DNA from: Solen grandis
Lineage: Eukaryota; Mollusca; Bivalvia; Adapedonta; Solenidae
Direction of reading: 5' to 3'
NCBI GenBank assembly: GCA_021229015.1
Contig: CM037781.1
Coordinates: forward strand, 64,654,839-64,718,838
DNA: 64,000 bases
Position numbers and translations under genes: made by a program. The notes beneath the pieces are model-generated. The model was not told the DNA's origin, ran no database searches, and saw only the letters and a list, made by a program, of their open reading frames with translations. Positions 34,301 through 45,812 of this stretch are shown piece after piece (within the stretch, counting starts at the first letter, position 1; the number at the start of each line of letters is the position of its first letter).

Positions 34301-35482
34301 GGGTTTTGAAGGGACCATTTTTTTTTTGGGCCCCCGGGGAAGCCCCCAGCACCTTTTTCCGCACAACTCAGATACCATACAAGCCCGGGGACGGCCCAAA
34401 ACCCCGGGGGCCCGGGGGCCCGCCCCCAAATTTTAAAAAAACCGGGCCCCCCGGGGGAGGGCCCCACAACCCCCCCCGGGGCCCGGGCTAAAGGGGGGGG
34501 GGGACCAAAAACCCTTAGGCCCGGGAAATCCGTCCGCAGAGCCCCCACCCCGCTTCTTGTAACCCAAAAAACACCATTTAGAGATATACGTTGCAGTAAA
34601 AAACCCAAAAACCCCCGTTGAAATTTTTAAAAGGTCATAACATGTTTTTGGGTTTTTGAAAGTTGGGGAAAAGGGGGGGTTTCCCTGGGGGAAAAGTTTT
34701 TGGGAAAAAAGTACTGTTTAAATTTTCCTTTTTGGGGCCAAAAAAAACCAAAAGGGCCCCCCCAAAATTCCAGCCCTTTTTGTAAAGGGGGGGAAAAAAC
34801 GGGTTCAGAGTAAATACAACTCGCAGGGTGGGTCGAGAAAAATTTTTTCGCCCAAAAAAAACCCAAAAGCATATGGTTTTGGAGAAAGCTGCCAAAAACA
34901 GCTAAATCGGGTATTGACTGAACTTCTTGTATATCGAAAAACCATTTAAGACAGGCTGTGAAACAGATATCCCCCCCCCTGGAAATCCCAAAAAAAGGGA
35001 TGATTTGATTAAAGAAACTTAAAAAATGCCCGACCCCCCCCCCGGGGCCCCCAAAGGGGGTTTATCGACCGGGATGACCAGGTTCCCCCCCCAGTAAGAC
35101 CCCCAAACAGATAGCCATGGGTAAGTTTTTAAAGGGGGGGCCAAAACACTTTTTTCGAAAAAAACGGCGCCACGGGGGTTTTCTTCCTACGGGGGGGAAA
35201 AAAGAAGCAGAAGCCCCCGCTCCCCCTTGGCGCCCCCCCAAAAATTTTTTGCTGATGGCATATATGCTGGGGCTGGTCGGATGGCTCTGGCCCCCCCGCA
35301 TGACTGACGAAGGGCAGCAGCTTTGCTCACGGCCCTTCCAGGGGGGTGAAAAACTTTCCAAGCTCAAGTTCTTGGGGGAGAAAAAATAGGGAGGGGGGTT
35401 TTTTCAAAAGCAATTTTGCCCCCCTCAGGGCGAACGGAAGAAGGGCCCCCCCAGTCGCCAAACCCTTTTCCCCGGGGGCCCC
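25260..35482. other. Corrupted consensus (homopolymerised) block, ~10 kb
   Basis: From about 25.26 kb to the gap the sequence becomes dominated by runs of four or more identical bases (TTTT, AAAA, GGGG, CCCC), unlike anything on either side. The SINE copy at 29165-29355 shows that unaffected words survive (e.g. 'accaccgacctaccg') while neighbouring bases have been turned into copies of their neighbours. Almost all ORFs here are low-complexity Lys/Phe/Pro/Gly strings created by the runs. I therefore call no genes, although P450 gene 2 exons 6-8 should lie here or beyond. Confidence 0.85.
29165..29355 (-). mobile_element. SINE copy inside the corrupted block
   Basis: 'tttcaatcatatagcgacgc', 'gaaccaccgacctaccg' and 'aaaatccgaagtc' follow the minus-strand order of the intact SINE. 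The segments between them have become runs of C or G. Used here as an internal reference for the damage. Confidence 0.85.
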
Positions 35483-35582
35483 NNNNNNNNNNNNNNNNNN
35501 NNNNNNNNNNNNNNNNNNNNNNNNNNNNNNNNNNNNNNNNNNNNNNNNNNNNNNNNNNNNNNNNNNNNNNNNNNNNNNNNNN
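35483..35582. other. Assembly gap, 100 N
   Basis: Fixed-size run of N; the true gap size is unknown. Left flank is the corrupted block, right flank is clean sequence that begins inside a tandem unit. Confidence 1.
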
Positions 35583-36687
35583 TTTTTTGGTTTTCTGACT
35601 CAAGCAGAAAGACCTATTGGGTTTGTTATGTTTTTTCTTCTTCTTCTTATTATTATTATTCTACTTTTTTCTTCCTTTTGAGGTTCAAATTAAATCAGCT
35701 TGTTATATATTTTACATATGAATTTTTAATAAAAGGATTTGTTCATTTTACAAACTGATCAGGGAACAAAGACCTATCCACTTCATCCCAGATTCCCATA
35801 CATCCCTTGTTATCATAGTTACCTTGATATGTTAAGGATGCGGTCATGGTTCTTGCTTCACTATAGTAGACTCAGAAGCTGCAGAAGAAGTTACAGGGCC
35901 TCAACCCATCAGCAAACAACCTGTCATCACCAACAGCTATTTGGACAGGAGGTTTATCTACAAAAGGAACATTCCACATTCTGGGGAAATAACTTGACTG
36001 GGAAGAATTCGCTGTTTCACTGGGGCAAATGTTTTCAGGAGACTGGGAGTAACAGTCTGATCCTACACCTTGTTTAACTAGAGTTTGATAATAACCACAA
36101 CGTTGCTGAATTTGTTGCACCATTACAGTCACTGGTTCCTTACACAGGCTGGTTCCTTCAAGTTGTACTATTACAGTGCAAACACGCTGGGTTCCTTCAC
36201 ACAGGGCCTTGGTGGGTAACAGTTTGCACTATTACACACGCTGGGTTTCTTCACACATGGCCTGGGTGGTAACAGTTGTACTATCACAGTCCACACGCTG
36301 GGTTCCTTCACACATGCTGGGTTCCTGCACACACAGCCCAGTCGGTAACAGTTGCACTATTACAGTCCACACACGCTGGGTTCCTTCATATTGCACCAAT
36401 GCGCAGTATACACACAGAGTACTGGCTCCAAACATGGATGAATCTTAAAAAAAGAAGAAAAAACATTTAATGACTCTTCAGGAAAAATGAATATAATACA
36501 GTGGTATCATACAATAACCATTCACAGACTGGTAAAAAGTTCCAGATTAAAGATGATGTCGGATAAATGCTGCTTGATTAGCTAACTGCTTCTAGGTCTT
36601 TATTGTTAAGTTTTATTTGGGTTTTCTGCTCAAGCAGAAGGACCTATTGGGTTTGTTATGTTTTTTTTCTTCTTCTTATTATTATTA
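35583..36687 (+). repeat. ~1-kb tandem unit, copy 1 plus start of copy 2
   Basis: A unit begins at the small hairpin TTCTGACTCAAGCAGAA (35593). It then has (TTC)n(TTA)n, a conserved segment with an ORF in one frame, an intermediate segment, a block of 59-bp minisatellite repeats, and a distal segment to the next hairpin at 36624 (1031 bp). Copy 2 is cut short by an insertion at 36688. The ORF (HPRFPYIPCYHS ... ) is open in most copies but I recognise no family, and copies are too similar to judge selection. Confidence 0.9.
36145..36395 (+). repeat. 59-bp minisatellite inside the unit, copy 1
   Basis: Repeats of a sequence starting 'cacacacgctgggttccttc' and passing through 'ggtggtaacagttg'. 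Copy number and internal deletions differ between units (also 39830-40085, 40860-41060 and 41825-42080), showing that the minisatellite evolves faster than the unit around it. The Trp/Pro-rich ORFs over it (HTRWVPSH) simply reflect the repeat. Confidence 0.85.
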
Positions 36688-37703
36688 CAGTCGACATTGT
36701 ATTAAGAGACCGCTCAAGGGACTGCCAAAAAGTGGTCGCTTAATGAAATGGTCTCTTAATAGATTTTGTTTGGAAATCCAGGCAAACAAGTCATAAATAT
36801 ACAAACTGTAAGCTAAATTGTATCATAACGTTAGATTATATTACAACATAAATACGATGTAAACTACACAATGTTTTGTTATTTTATACCAATAAACATC
36901 ATCATGTTTATTTTTGTCATATCTTACGATTTTTTAGCTGTTATGTTTGGAATAATACCTTGGATCATTGGCTGAGGTTTGCATTTGGTATTCGGTGGAA
37001 AAACGCAACATTTGACATCGAATTCATGTATTGATTCGGACAATTTCAAGAAAAATATTATTTAGCAATGAGCTTTCTTTATGTCTCTGTCTAACATAAA
37101 TCCAGAAACCCCCGATAAATTTATTTCAACCGTGCGCCCTCGTCGAGTATCATAAAACGCAAAGTATATACTTATAGTTACGAATTATTGATGGTACGCA
37201 TTGCATCCGGAAGTATTAATTTACCTTATTCCCAAATTTTCTTTTACCAAAATCCGAAGCATTCGGCATTTGGAGGGATGGTTTCACCTATGTTATGCAT
37301 AGTAAGTTTTGAAACGGGAACCAGGAACTATATTTAGAATTTAGTTGCACATGGTGCAGTCATGCGTGGTCAAAACACAATTTGGTTTCAGGTGAGCACT
37401 TATGATCGGCCCCTTATGATCAGGATAATTGTTTGTTTGTTCGGATGTGTTAAAGATGAATATGTACACATGCTCCAGCATACACGATAATTAGCAACGG
37501 AATCAAACACGGGTCGCTCAATAAAGTTGATTTTGTGCATAATCTTACGTGCTGGGACTTGGTTTATGTAGTCGCTGGTCGCATAATAAAAAAGTCGCTT
37601 AATGGGATAAATTGATATAGTAAAAACGTTCGGGCGGGATTTATAACGGTCGTTTAATAAAAAAGTCGTTTAATACAGGTGGTCGCATGTACGATGTTGA
37701 CTG
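36688..37703. mobile_element. TA-flanked pogo/Tigger-like non-autonomous element, 1016 bp
   Basis: Ends are CAGTCGACATTGTA on the left and, reverse-complemented, CAGTCAACATCGTA on the right, with a TA duplication (36686-36687, 37704-37705). Removing the element and one TA restores TTATTATTATTCTAC, which is exactly what uninterrupted sister units show (for example near 40385). Subterminal GTCGCTTAAT / GTCGTTTAAT motifs recur near both ends. No transposase ORF. CAGT ends with TA duplication are typical of pogo/Tigger relatives in the Tc1/mariner superfamily; the assignment is inference. Confidence 0.9.
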
Positions 37704-37741
37704 TATTCTACTTTTTTTTTCTTTTGAGGTTCAAATTAAAA

Positions 37742-38545
37742 CAGGTTGCCGATGAGTTAGCAGCATGAAATTTTAACAGTAAGCAGTGACTTTGGCGCTC
37801 TTTTGATCGTCATATTTCTTTTTCTTCATGTGACGTCACATGACGTCAGGGCTGAAAAAAGCTACAAAAGCTTGTACGCGCTCTACAGCCGTCATGTCTG
37901 GACCGATTTACTTGATTTTTTTACAGAATGTATATTAAGTTCTTGTTGTGCAGGATTATATACATTTTGCAATATTTGAAAAGATCAAGGATCTATGGCT
38001 GAACCTAGTTTCGAACTTTGGACCAGAAAATGTATTGAAGTATTACAAAGCACTCAGAAAGCTAGAAACATGAAATTTGGACAGAATATGTGTCCTATTG
38101 ATTTCTTTCTGCTCTGAGAAGACTGACATCGTATGACGTAAAATGACGTCATGAAGCGTTATCAAATTTTTTTATCCAAAATATATGTTTTTTTTAGCAC
38201 TGGAAGACAAAAGTTATTGACCGATTTGCATAAAATTTTCACTGAAGGTGAAACATAGCCTCATATTGTCATCAGTCACTTCCGCTTCCGGAAAATAGCT
38301 AAGGTCAAGATCACATGTCAATTATCGTTTTTTCTTCGTCCTTAAATATCTCAAAAACGAAAAATATTTTATCGAGACACTATGCGTTATAATTTGTAGT
38401 GCTTTGCAAGGCCTTTCAGATGATATATAGTTTTTGAAGATCGCGGTTGAATCAGTTGAGTTATTGCAGAAAAACAAAGATGTTGCAACACTAAGTGCAC
38501 TTTTACTACTTATATCTGGATAATTATTGATTTTTGTTTACAAGA
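37742..38545 (+). repeat. TGACGTCA-type tail, copy A of the higher-order block
   Basis: Begins 'ggttgccgatgagttagcag', has TGACGTCACATGACGTCA (37832 onward), then the same 'ttggacagaatatg' and 'cacttccgcttccggaaaat' segments as copy B at 42450-43222 at high identity. The anatomy resembles the 455-bp repeats at 0.6-6 kb but is more diverged. Confidence 0.88.
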
Positions 38546-38547
38546 GT

Positions 38548-39386
38548 ATGAATAACAGAGGTAGTCGCTTAATTAAGGTTAAACAAATTGTTGGATTGGT
38601 AATGTCAAAACTGAGGGCTATACCAGAACCATTTTTCAGGACTGGTATGTCAAGCTAAGATTTAACAATACATGTCTGCCCCTTAATAAGTATTCAATGT
38701 TGGCTATTGAATTCTCACCTCTTCCAAGACCTCTTCCTGAGATTGACACTAGCACTTCCAGGTAGAACACAGTGCTGGTTCACTTGTAGCTGAAATTCAA
38801 TGTTTGAACAAGTTTTAAGTAATCCTTTGGAAACAAACTAATGTCCTAAACTACAATCAATTTCAACTAATATTGTTCAACAACTATCTCTCATAAATGT
38901 GTTTATGTGACAAATAAAGAACAGGACTTAATAAATATTTCAATGCCAGAAGTTGTTTTCAATCACATTCCAAAACATCTCTCACATGCATTTGGTGGTG
39001 GGGGACAGAGGGTCATAATGTCACATATTCTTATCTGCACACAAACTAAACTTCTGCTTGGTGTCAAGAGTTTTGTGCTAGTGGTTGTGTTTGAGTTTGG
39101 ATTTATAGAAGCTATATACACTTGGACATAAACTGTTGTGTAAGACTCAATATTTTTTTTATTTTTTTTCAACTGCTACATTATGATATTGTTGATCTTT
39201 TTTGCATGTGTAGGATAAAAACACAATTGATCTTGCTTCATTTAACTTCATATTTTTGAGGTGAAAAATAAATATGGCTAGTAGACTGCTTATAACCCCT
39301 ATACACTTAAATCCTGATCTGAGGGAAAGAAACCATCTTAAAATGAGAATATACAGACACGTAATCAAGGGGTATAGTGGGATAGC
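38548..39386 (+). repeat. Spacer, copy A of the higher-order block
   Basis: Nearly identical to 45812-46105 plus 47355-47822. Copy A lacks about 1.25 kb present in copy B after 'caaactaatgtcct'. The 74-codon ORF at 38907 is not an identifiable protein and falls in shared repeat sequence. Confidence 0.85.
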
Positions 39387-42300
39387 TTGTTATATATTTT
39401 ACATATGAATTTTAATATAAGGATTTGTTCATTTTTACAAACTGATCAGGGAACAAAGACCTATCCACTTCATCCCCGATTCCCATTCATCCCTTGTTAT
39501 CATAGTTACCTTGATATGTTAAGGATGCGGTCATGGTTCTTGCTTCACTATAGTAGACTCAGAAGCTGCAGAAGAAGCTACAGGGCCTCAACCCATCAGC
39601 AAACAACCTCTGTCATCACCAAGAGCTATTTGGACAGGAGGTTTATCTACAAAAGGAACATTCCACATTCTGGGGAAATAACTTGACTGGGAAGAATTCG
39701 CTGTTTCACTGGGGCAAATGTTTTCAGGAGACTGGAGTAACAGTCTGATCCTACACCTTGTTTAACTAGAGTTTGATAATAACCACAACGTTGCTGAATT
39801 ATGTTGAACCATTACAGTCACTGGGTTCCTTACACAGGCTGGGTTCCTTCAAGTTGTACTATTACAGTCCACACACACTGGGTTCCTTCACACAGGGCCT
39901 TGGTGGTAACAGTTGCACTATATCAGTCCACACACGCTGGGTTCCTTCACACAGGGCCTTGGTGGTAACAGTTGCACTATATCAGTCCACACACGCTGGG
40001 TTCCTTCACACATGGCCTGGGTGGTAACAGTTGTACTATCACAGTCCAACGCTGAGTTCCTTCACACATGCTGGGTTCCTTCATATTGCACCAATGCGCA
40101 GTATACACACAGAGTACTAGCTCCAAACATGGATGAATCTTAAAAAAAGAAAGAAAAAACATTTAATGACTCTTCAGGAAAAATGATATAATACAGTGGT
40201 AATCAAACAATAACCATACACAGGACTGGAAAAAAGTTCCAGCTTAAAGATGATGTCAGATAAATGCTGCTTGATTAGCTAACTGCTTCTAGGTCTTTAT
40301 TGTTAAGTTTTATTTGGGTTTTCTGCCTCAAGCAGAAAGACCTATTGGGTTTGTTATGTTTTTTCTTCTTCTTCTTCTTCTTATTATTATTCTACTTTTT
40401 TCTTCCTTTTGAGGTTCAAATTAAATCAGCTTGTTATATATTTTACATATGAATTTTAATAAAAGGATTTGTTCATTTTTACAAACTGATCAGGGAACAA
40501 AGACCTATCCACTTCATCCCAGATTCCCATACATCCCTTGTTATCATAGTTACCTTGATATGTTAAGGATGCGGTCATGGTTCTTGCTTCACTATAGTAG
40601 ACTCAGAAGCTGCAGAAGAAGTTACAGGGCCTCAACCCATCAGCAAACAACCTCTGTCATCACCAACAGCTATTTGGACAGGAGGTTTATCTACAAAAGG
40701 AACATTCCACATTCTGGGGAAATAACTTGACTGGGAAGAATTCGCTGTTTCACTGGGGCAAATGTTTTCAGGAGACTGGAGTAACAGTCTGATCCTACAC
40801 CTTGTTTAACTAGAGTTTGATAATAACCACAACGTTGCTGAATTATGTTGAACCATTACAGTCACTGGGTTCCTTACACAGGCTGGGTTCCTTCAAGTTG
40901 TACTATTACAGTCCACACACGCTGGGTTCCTTCACCAGGCCTGGTGGTAACAGTTGACTATACAGTCCACACGCTGGGTTCCTCACACAGCCGGAAAGTT
41001 GCACTATTACGTCCACACACGCTGGGTTCCTTCAACCGGGGGCTGGGTTCCTTCATATTGCACCAATGCGCAGTATACACACAGAGTACTAGCTCCAAAC
41101 ATGGATGAATCTTAAAAAAAGAAAGAAAAAACATTTAATGACTCTTCAGGAAAAATGATATAATACAGTGGTAATCAAACAATAACCATACACAGGACTG
41201 GAAAAAAGTTCCAGCTTAAAGATGATGTCAGATAAATGCTGCTTGATTAGCTAACTGCTTCTAGGTCTTTATTGTTAAGTTTTATTTGGGTTTTCTGCCT
41301 CAAGCAGAAAGACCTTTTGGGTTTGTTATGTTTTTTCTTCTTCTTCTTCTTATTATTATTCTACTTTTTTCTTACTTTTGAGGTTCAAATTAAATCAGCT
41401 TGTTATATATTTTACATATGAATTTTAATAAAAGGATTTGTTCATTTTTACAAACTGATCAGGGAACAAAGACCTATCCACTTCATCCCAGATTCCCATA
41501 CATCCCTTGTTATCATAGTTACCTTGATATGTTAAGGATGCGGTCATGGTTCTTGCTTCACTATAGTAGACTCAGAAGCTGCAGAAGAAGTTACAGGGCC
41601 TCAACCCATCAGCAAACAACCTCTGTCATCACCAAGAGCTATTTGGACAGGAGGTTCATCTACAAAAGGAACATTCCACAACATGGGGAAATAACTTGAC
41701 TGGGAAGAATTCGCTGTTTCACTGGGGCAAATGTTTTCAGGAGACTGGAGTAACAGTCTGATCCTACACCTTGTTTAACTAGAGTTTGATAATAACCACA
41801 ACGTTGCTGAATTATGTTGAACCATTACAGTCACTGGGTTCCTTACACAGGCTGGGTTCCTTCAAGTTGTACTATTACAGTCCACACACGCTGGGTTCCT
41901 TCACACAGGGCCTTGGTGGTAACAGTTGCACTATTACAGTCCACACACGCTGGGTTCCTTCACACAGGGCCTTGGTGGTAACAGTTGTACTCTATCACAG
42001 TCCACACGCTGGGTTCCTGCACACACAGCCCAGTCGGTAACAGTTGCACTATTACAGTCCACACACGCTGGGTTCCTTCATATTGCACCAATGCGCAGTA
42101 TATACACAGAGTACTGGCTCCAAACATGGATGAATCTTAAAAAAAGAAAGAAAAACATTTAATGACTCTTCAGGAAAAATGATATAATACAGTGGTAATC
42201 ATACAATAACCATACACAGGACTGGTAAAAAGTTCCAGATTAAAGATGATGTCGGATAAATGCTGCTTGATTAGCTAACTGCTTCTAGGTCTTTATTGTT

Positions 42301-42430
42301 AAGTTTTATTTGGGTTTTCTGCCTCAAGCAGAAAGACATATTGGGTTTGTTATGTTTTTTTTTCTTCTTCTTCTTCTGATTATTATTCTACTTTTTTCTT
42401 CCTTTTGAGGTTCAAATTAAATCAGCTTGT
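39384..42430 (+). repeat. Tandem array of ~1-kb units, copies 3-5 plus a partial
   Basis: Hairpins TTCTGCCTCAAGCAGAA at 40321, 41293 and 42317 mark units of 972 and 1024 bp, mostly identical outside the 59-bp minisatellite. The unit at 40.9-41.05 kb has many single-base losses in the minisatellite. The first unit starts midway, directly after the spacer. A ~93-codon frame from ATG is open in all three units here. Confidence 0.92.
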
Positions 42431-42449
42431 TATATATTTTACATAGTTG

Positions 42450-43222
42450 TAAACAGGTTGCCGATGAGTTAGCAGCATGAAATTTTAACAGTAAGCACAG
42501 TGACTTTGGCGCTTTTGATCGTCATATTTCTTTTCTTCATGTGACGTCACATGACGTCAGGGCTGAAAAAAGCTACAAAACGATTTACTTGATTTTTTTA
42601 CAGAATGTATATTAAGTTCTTGTTGTGCAGGATTATATACATTTTGCAATATTTGAAAAGATCAAGGATCTATGGCTGAACCAAGTTTCGAACTTTGGAC
42701 CAGAAAATGTATTGAAGTATTACAAAGCACTCAGATAAGCTAGAAACATGAAATTTGGACAGAATATGTGTCCTATTGATTTCTTTCTGCTCTGAGAAGA
42801 CTGACATCGTATGATGTAAAATTACGTCATGAAGCGTTATCAAATTTTTTCCAAAATATATGTTTTTTTTAGCACTGGAAGACAAAAGTTTTTGACCGAT
42901 TTGCATAAAATTTTCACTGAAGGTGAAACATAGCCTCTTATTGTCATCAGTCACTTCCGCTTCCGGAAAATAGCTAAGGTCAAGGTCACATGTCAATTAT
43001 CGTTTTTTTCTTCTTCTTAAATATCTCAAAAATGAAAAATATTTTATCGAGACACTATGCGTATAATTTGTAGTGCTTTGCAAGGCCTTTCAGATGATAT
43101 ATAGTTTTTGAAGATCGGGGTTGAATCAGTTGAGTTATTGCAGAAAAACAAAGATGTTGCAACACTAAGCGCACTTTACTACTTATATCTGGATAATTAT
43201 TGATTTTTGTTAACAAGAGTAT
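42450..43222 (+). repeat. TGACGTCA-type tail, copy B
   Basis: Same as 37742-38545 with small indels, including a ~30-bp loss near 42580 (the 'cttgtacgcgctctacagcc' stretch is absent). Confirms that unit array plus tail were duplicated together. Confidence 0.88.
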
Positions 43223-45130
43223 GGATATAATTTGTAGATCAATGCCCGGCTGTTCTTTTGGTGTTTAAATTTTAAAGATTGACCTAATATTCATTAAGTT
43301 ATAGGGAAAAACAAAATGATATGAACATATTTATCCCCGATTTTTGCTGTATGCTCATGGTTTAAATGCCCGTATCTACAAAGTGTTTAAAGATACATAC
43401 AAATATGAAGCAAGGGAATTGTGGGAAATCAAAAGACCTTTCTAACGGTACCTAGCTTTTTAAAACTGGACTTAATATAAGGAAGTTACATGAAAACTAA
43501 GAATGCAGTAAAACCGTTCTTTCATGCACTCCCGCAGTAAGTGCCGATCACTTGATTCCTTTTTTCGACGAAACTAATAATTTTTTTTAAAATAACAAAG
43601 AACACTTTTTTTTGCATGATGTAATGTGGTTCTAATGGTATGCAGATTTTAATGATCAGACCATTAATTATAAAGTTTTTTGTCGAAGGGCAATAATGGA
43701 GATGAACATCGTTTTGCCGATTTTTTTGCCATTTCTTTGAAAAATAACTTTCTATATCTCAAAGCACGTAACAGAAAAGTTGAAACATGAAACACGTGAA
43801 ATGTTGGAAATATAAAGGCCTTTCTTTCTTAAAATTGGACATCATATAAGGAAGTTAGATGAGGAATAAAAATTAATTTATACCATTCTTTCATGCACTT
43901 CTGCAGTTAGTCCTAATCACTTGATTGCTTTTTTCTAAGAAACTATTAATTCTTAGCTCACCTGAGCACATGTGCTCAAGATGAGCTATAAGAATTGATG
44001 AATGTCCATTGTCCGTCCGTCAATCCGCCGTCCGTCCGTCGTCCACAATTAGTTTGTTTGCACTCTAGCATCTTCATTTCTTAAGTTATCATCTTCAAAC
44101 TGTATAACAATCTTTATTACCATAAAATCTTGGTCAAGTTCGATTATGGTTGATATCGGCCTATTAGGTCAGGAGTTATGCCCCTTTTAAGATTGAAAAA
44201 AACTACATTTCACATTGTCATTGTCACTTTGCACTCTAGCATCTTCATTTCTTAAGCAACCATCTTCAAACTTTATGACAATGTTTATTACCATCATCTC
44301 ACCTTCGATTATGGCTAATTTTAACTTCTTAGGTCAGGAGTTATGACACTTTTGATATAAAAATGCCAATTTTAGTTTGTTTGCACCAGCATCTTCATTT
44401 CTTAAGCAATCATCTTCAAACTTTATGACAATGTTTATTACCATAAAATCTCGGACAATTTGGATTATGGCTGATATCGGCCCATAAGGTCATGAGTTAT
44501 GCTCCTTTAAATATTAAAAAATGCCAATTTTTAGTTTGTCTGCACCCAAGCATTTTCATTTCTTAAGAATCATCTTCAATCTTTAGAACAATGTTTATAG
44601 CCATATTCTTTCTGCCAAGTTCAATGATGGCTGACATCTGCCAATTAGGTCAGGAGTTACGCCCCTTTTGATGTTTAAATTTGTGTGTTTTAAGCCATAA
44701 TTTTTCAGTCAAGTTTGACTTCAAATTTCGACAACAGGCTCTCTTTAGTTTGTGGAATTATAAATAATCTGATGGATTATGTCTTCAGTACAACTATGCT
44801 ATAATTTCATAACTTGTACAGGCAATGAAAGCAGTTTTTCTAAGGTGAAAGTCTTTAGAGCCACCTTGGCCCTCTTTGAAAATATCATAAAGAACAATAT
44901 TTTTATCATGATGCAATGTGGTTCAATGCTATGCAGTTCTAAATGATCAATCTATTAATTATTAAGTTATTTGTCGAATGGTAGTAGTTGACATGAATAT
45001 CTTTTTGCCGATTTTTGCCTTTTTGGGGGGAGGAATAACTTTATATATCGCAAAAACAGATAGGTTTAAACATAAAGTAAGTACATGTTTAAATTCAGAA
45101 GACCTTTCTAACAGTTGTTTTTTTTAAGTT
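43223..45130 (+). repeat. Repeat family shared with 1-600, interrupted by a second repeat
   Basis: Three diverged units marked by 'gacctttctaacggtaccta' or a relative and by 'gatgaacatcgttttgccga' or a relative (43430, 43720, 44880). The third is split: its first part ends at about 43952 and resumes at about 44874, the intervening DNA being the AGCTCACCTGAG repeat. Present in block B but absent from block A. Confidence 0.75.
43953..44874 (+). repeat. AGCTCACCTGAG-type repeat with four ~155-bp internal units
   Basis: Begins 'ttagctcacctgagcacatg', containing the perfect palindrome TGAGCACATGTGCTCA (43973-43988), then a run of GTCCGTCCGTC-like motifs. Four tandem units each have 'catcttcatttcttaag' and 'aggtcaggagttatg' (units near 44049, 44228, 44378, 44535). 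It interrupts another repeat, so it behaves as an insertion. Widespread repeats of this style occur in bivalves; that statement is from memory. Confidence 0.8.
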
Positions 45131-45812
45131 TAAAAGAAAATGTGAAACAGTAATTTATTTTAATGCTCTGTGCCCCCTTCAATTGAACAAGAAACTTCAA
45201 TGAAGATATGAGAAATGAATATTTCGTAGAAAAGGAATCTTGTATACCTTTTTAGCATGTTAAGAGGACTAGTGATACTTCATTCCCTTGCAGAACACGA
45301 AGATTGAGTATTATTGTAGTTATCTTAAAGATGGTTCTGGAATAATTAGCATTATGAAATTATAACTGAAAACAAACCCACATATTCCCTTTTGAATGCA
45401 AAGACTTTAAAATTTAAATTATATATGACATCACAGATTTACTCTGCTACTTATTTATGTTTGCACTCTACAGCTGTCAATTCGGGATGGTTTTTCTTCA
45501 ATTTTTGAAGATGGTGTATTTCAGAAAACTAAATAAGTATGATCAGGTTTGACATGGTTTGCAGTGCAGAAAGCCCTTTCTTTTGTCCAGAACAAAAGAA
45601 GTCTAGTTTAAGTTTATTTTTATAATACATGTAAGCCATAGGCCTATTAGTTTAAAAACTTAAAGTAGCTTAACACAGCAGTGTTCATTGGGACATGTGT
45701 GTCACTTGTGTGGACTGACACACAGGCAGAGAATCTATAACATAAACAAGAACAATCAAACCTGTTTTAAGCAGTCACTATAGAAACAAGACTTAGAAAA
45801 AGTGACCTCTTA
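45130..45812. other. Non-coding DNA with a pogo-like end fragment
   Basis: No gene. Near 45760-45830, 'aaacctgttttaagcagtca' and 'gtagtcgcttaattaagg' resemble the subterminal motifs of the element at 36688-37703. The second half of this is retained at the start of spacer copy A (38560). Confidence 0.5.

Noticed and set aside
25371..34895. Many overlapping ORFs of 60-175 codons on both strands in the corrupted block
   Set aside because: They consist of Lys/Phe/Pro/Gly runs made by homopolymers and overlap in several frames; no motif survives scrutiny.
36176..36470. Trp/Pro-rich ORFs (HTRWVPSH repeats)
   Set aside because: Produced by the 59-bp minisatellite, whose length is not a multiple of three; frames differ between units.
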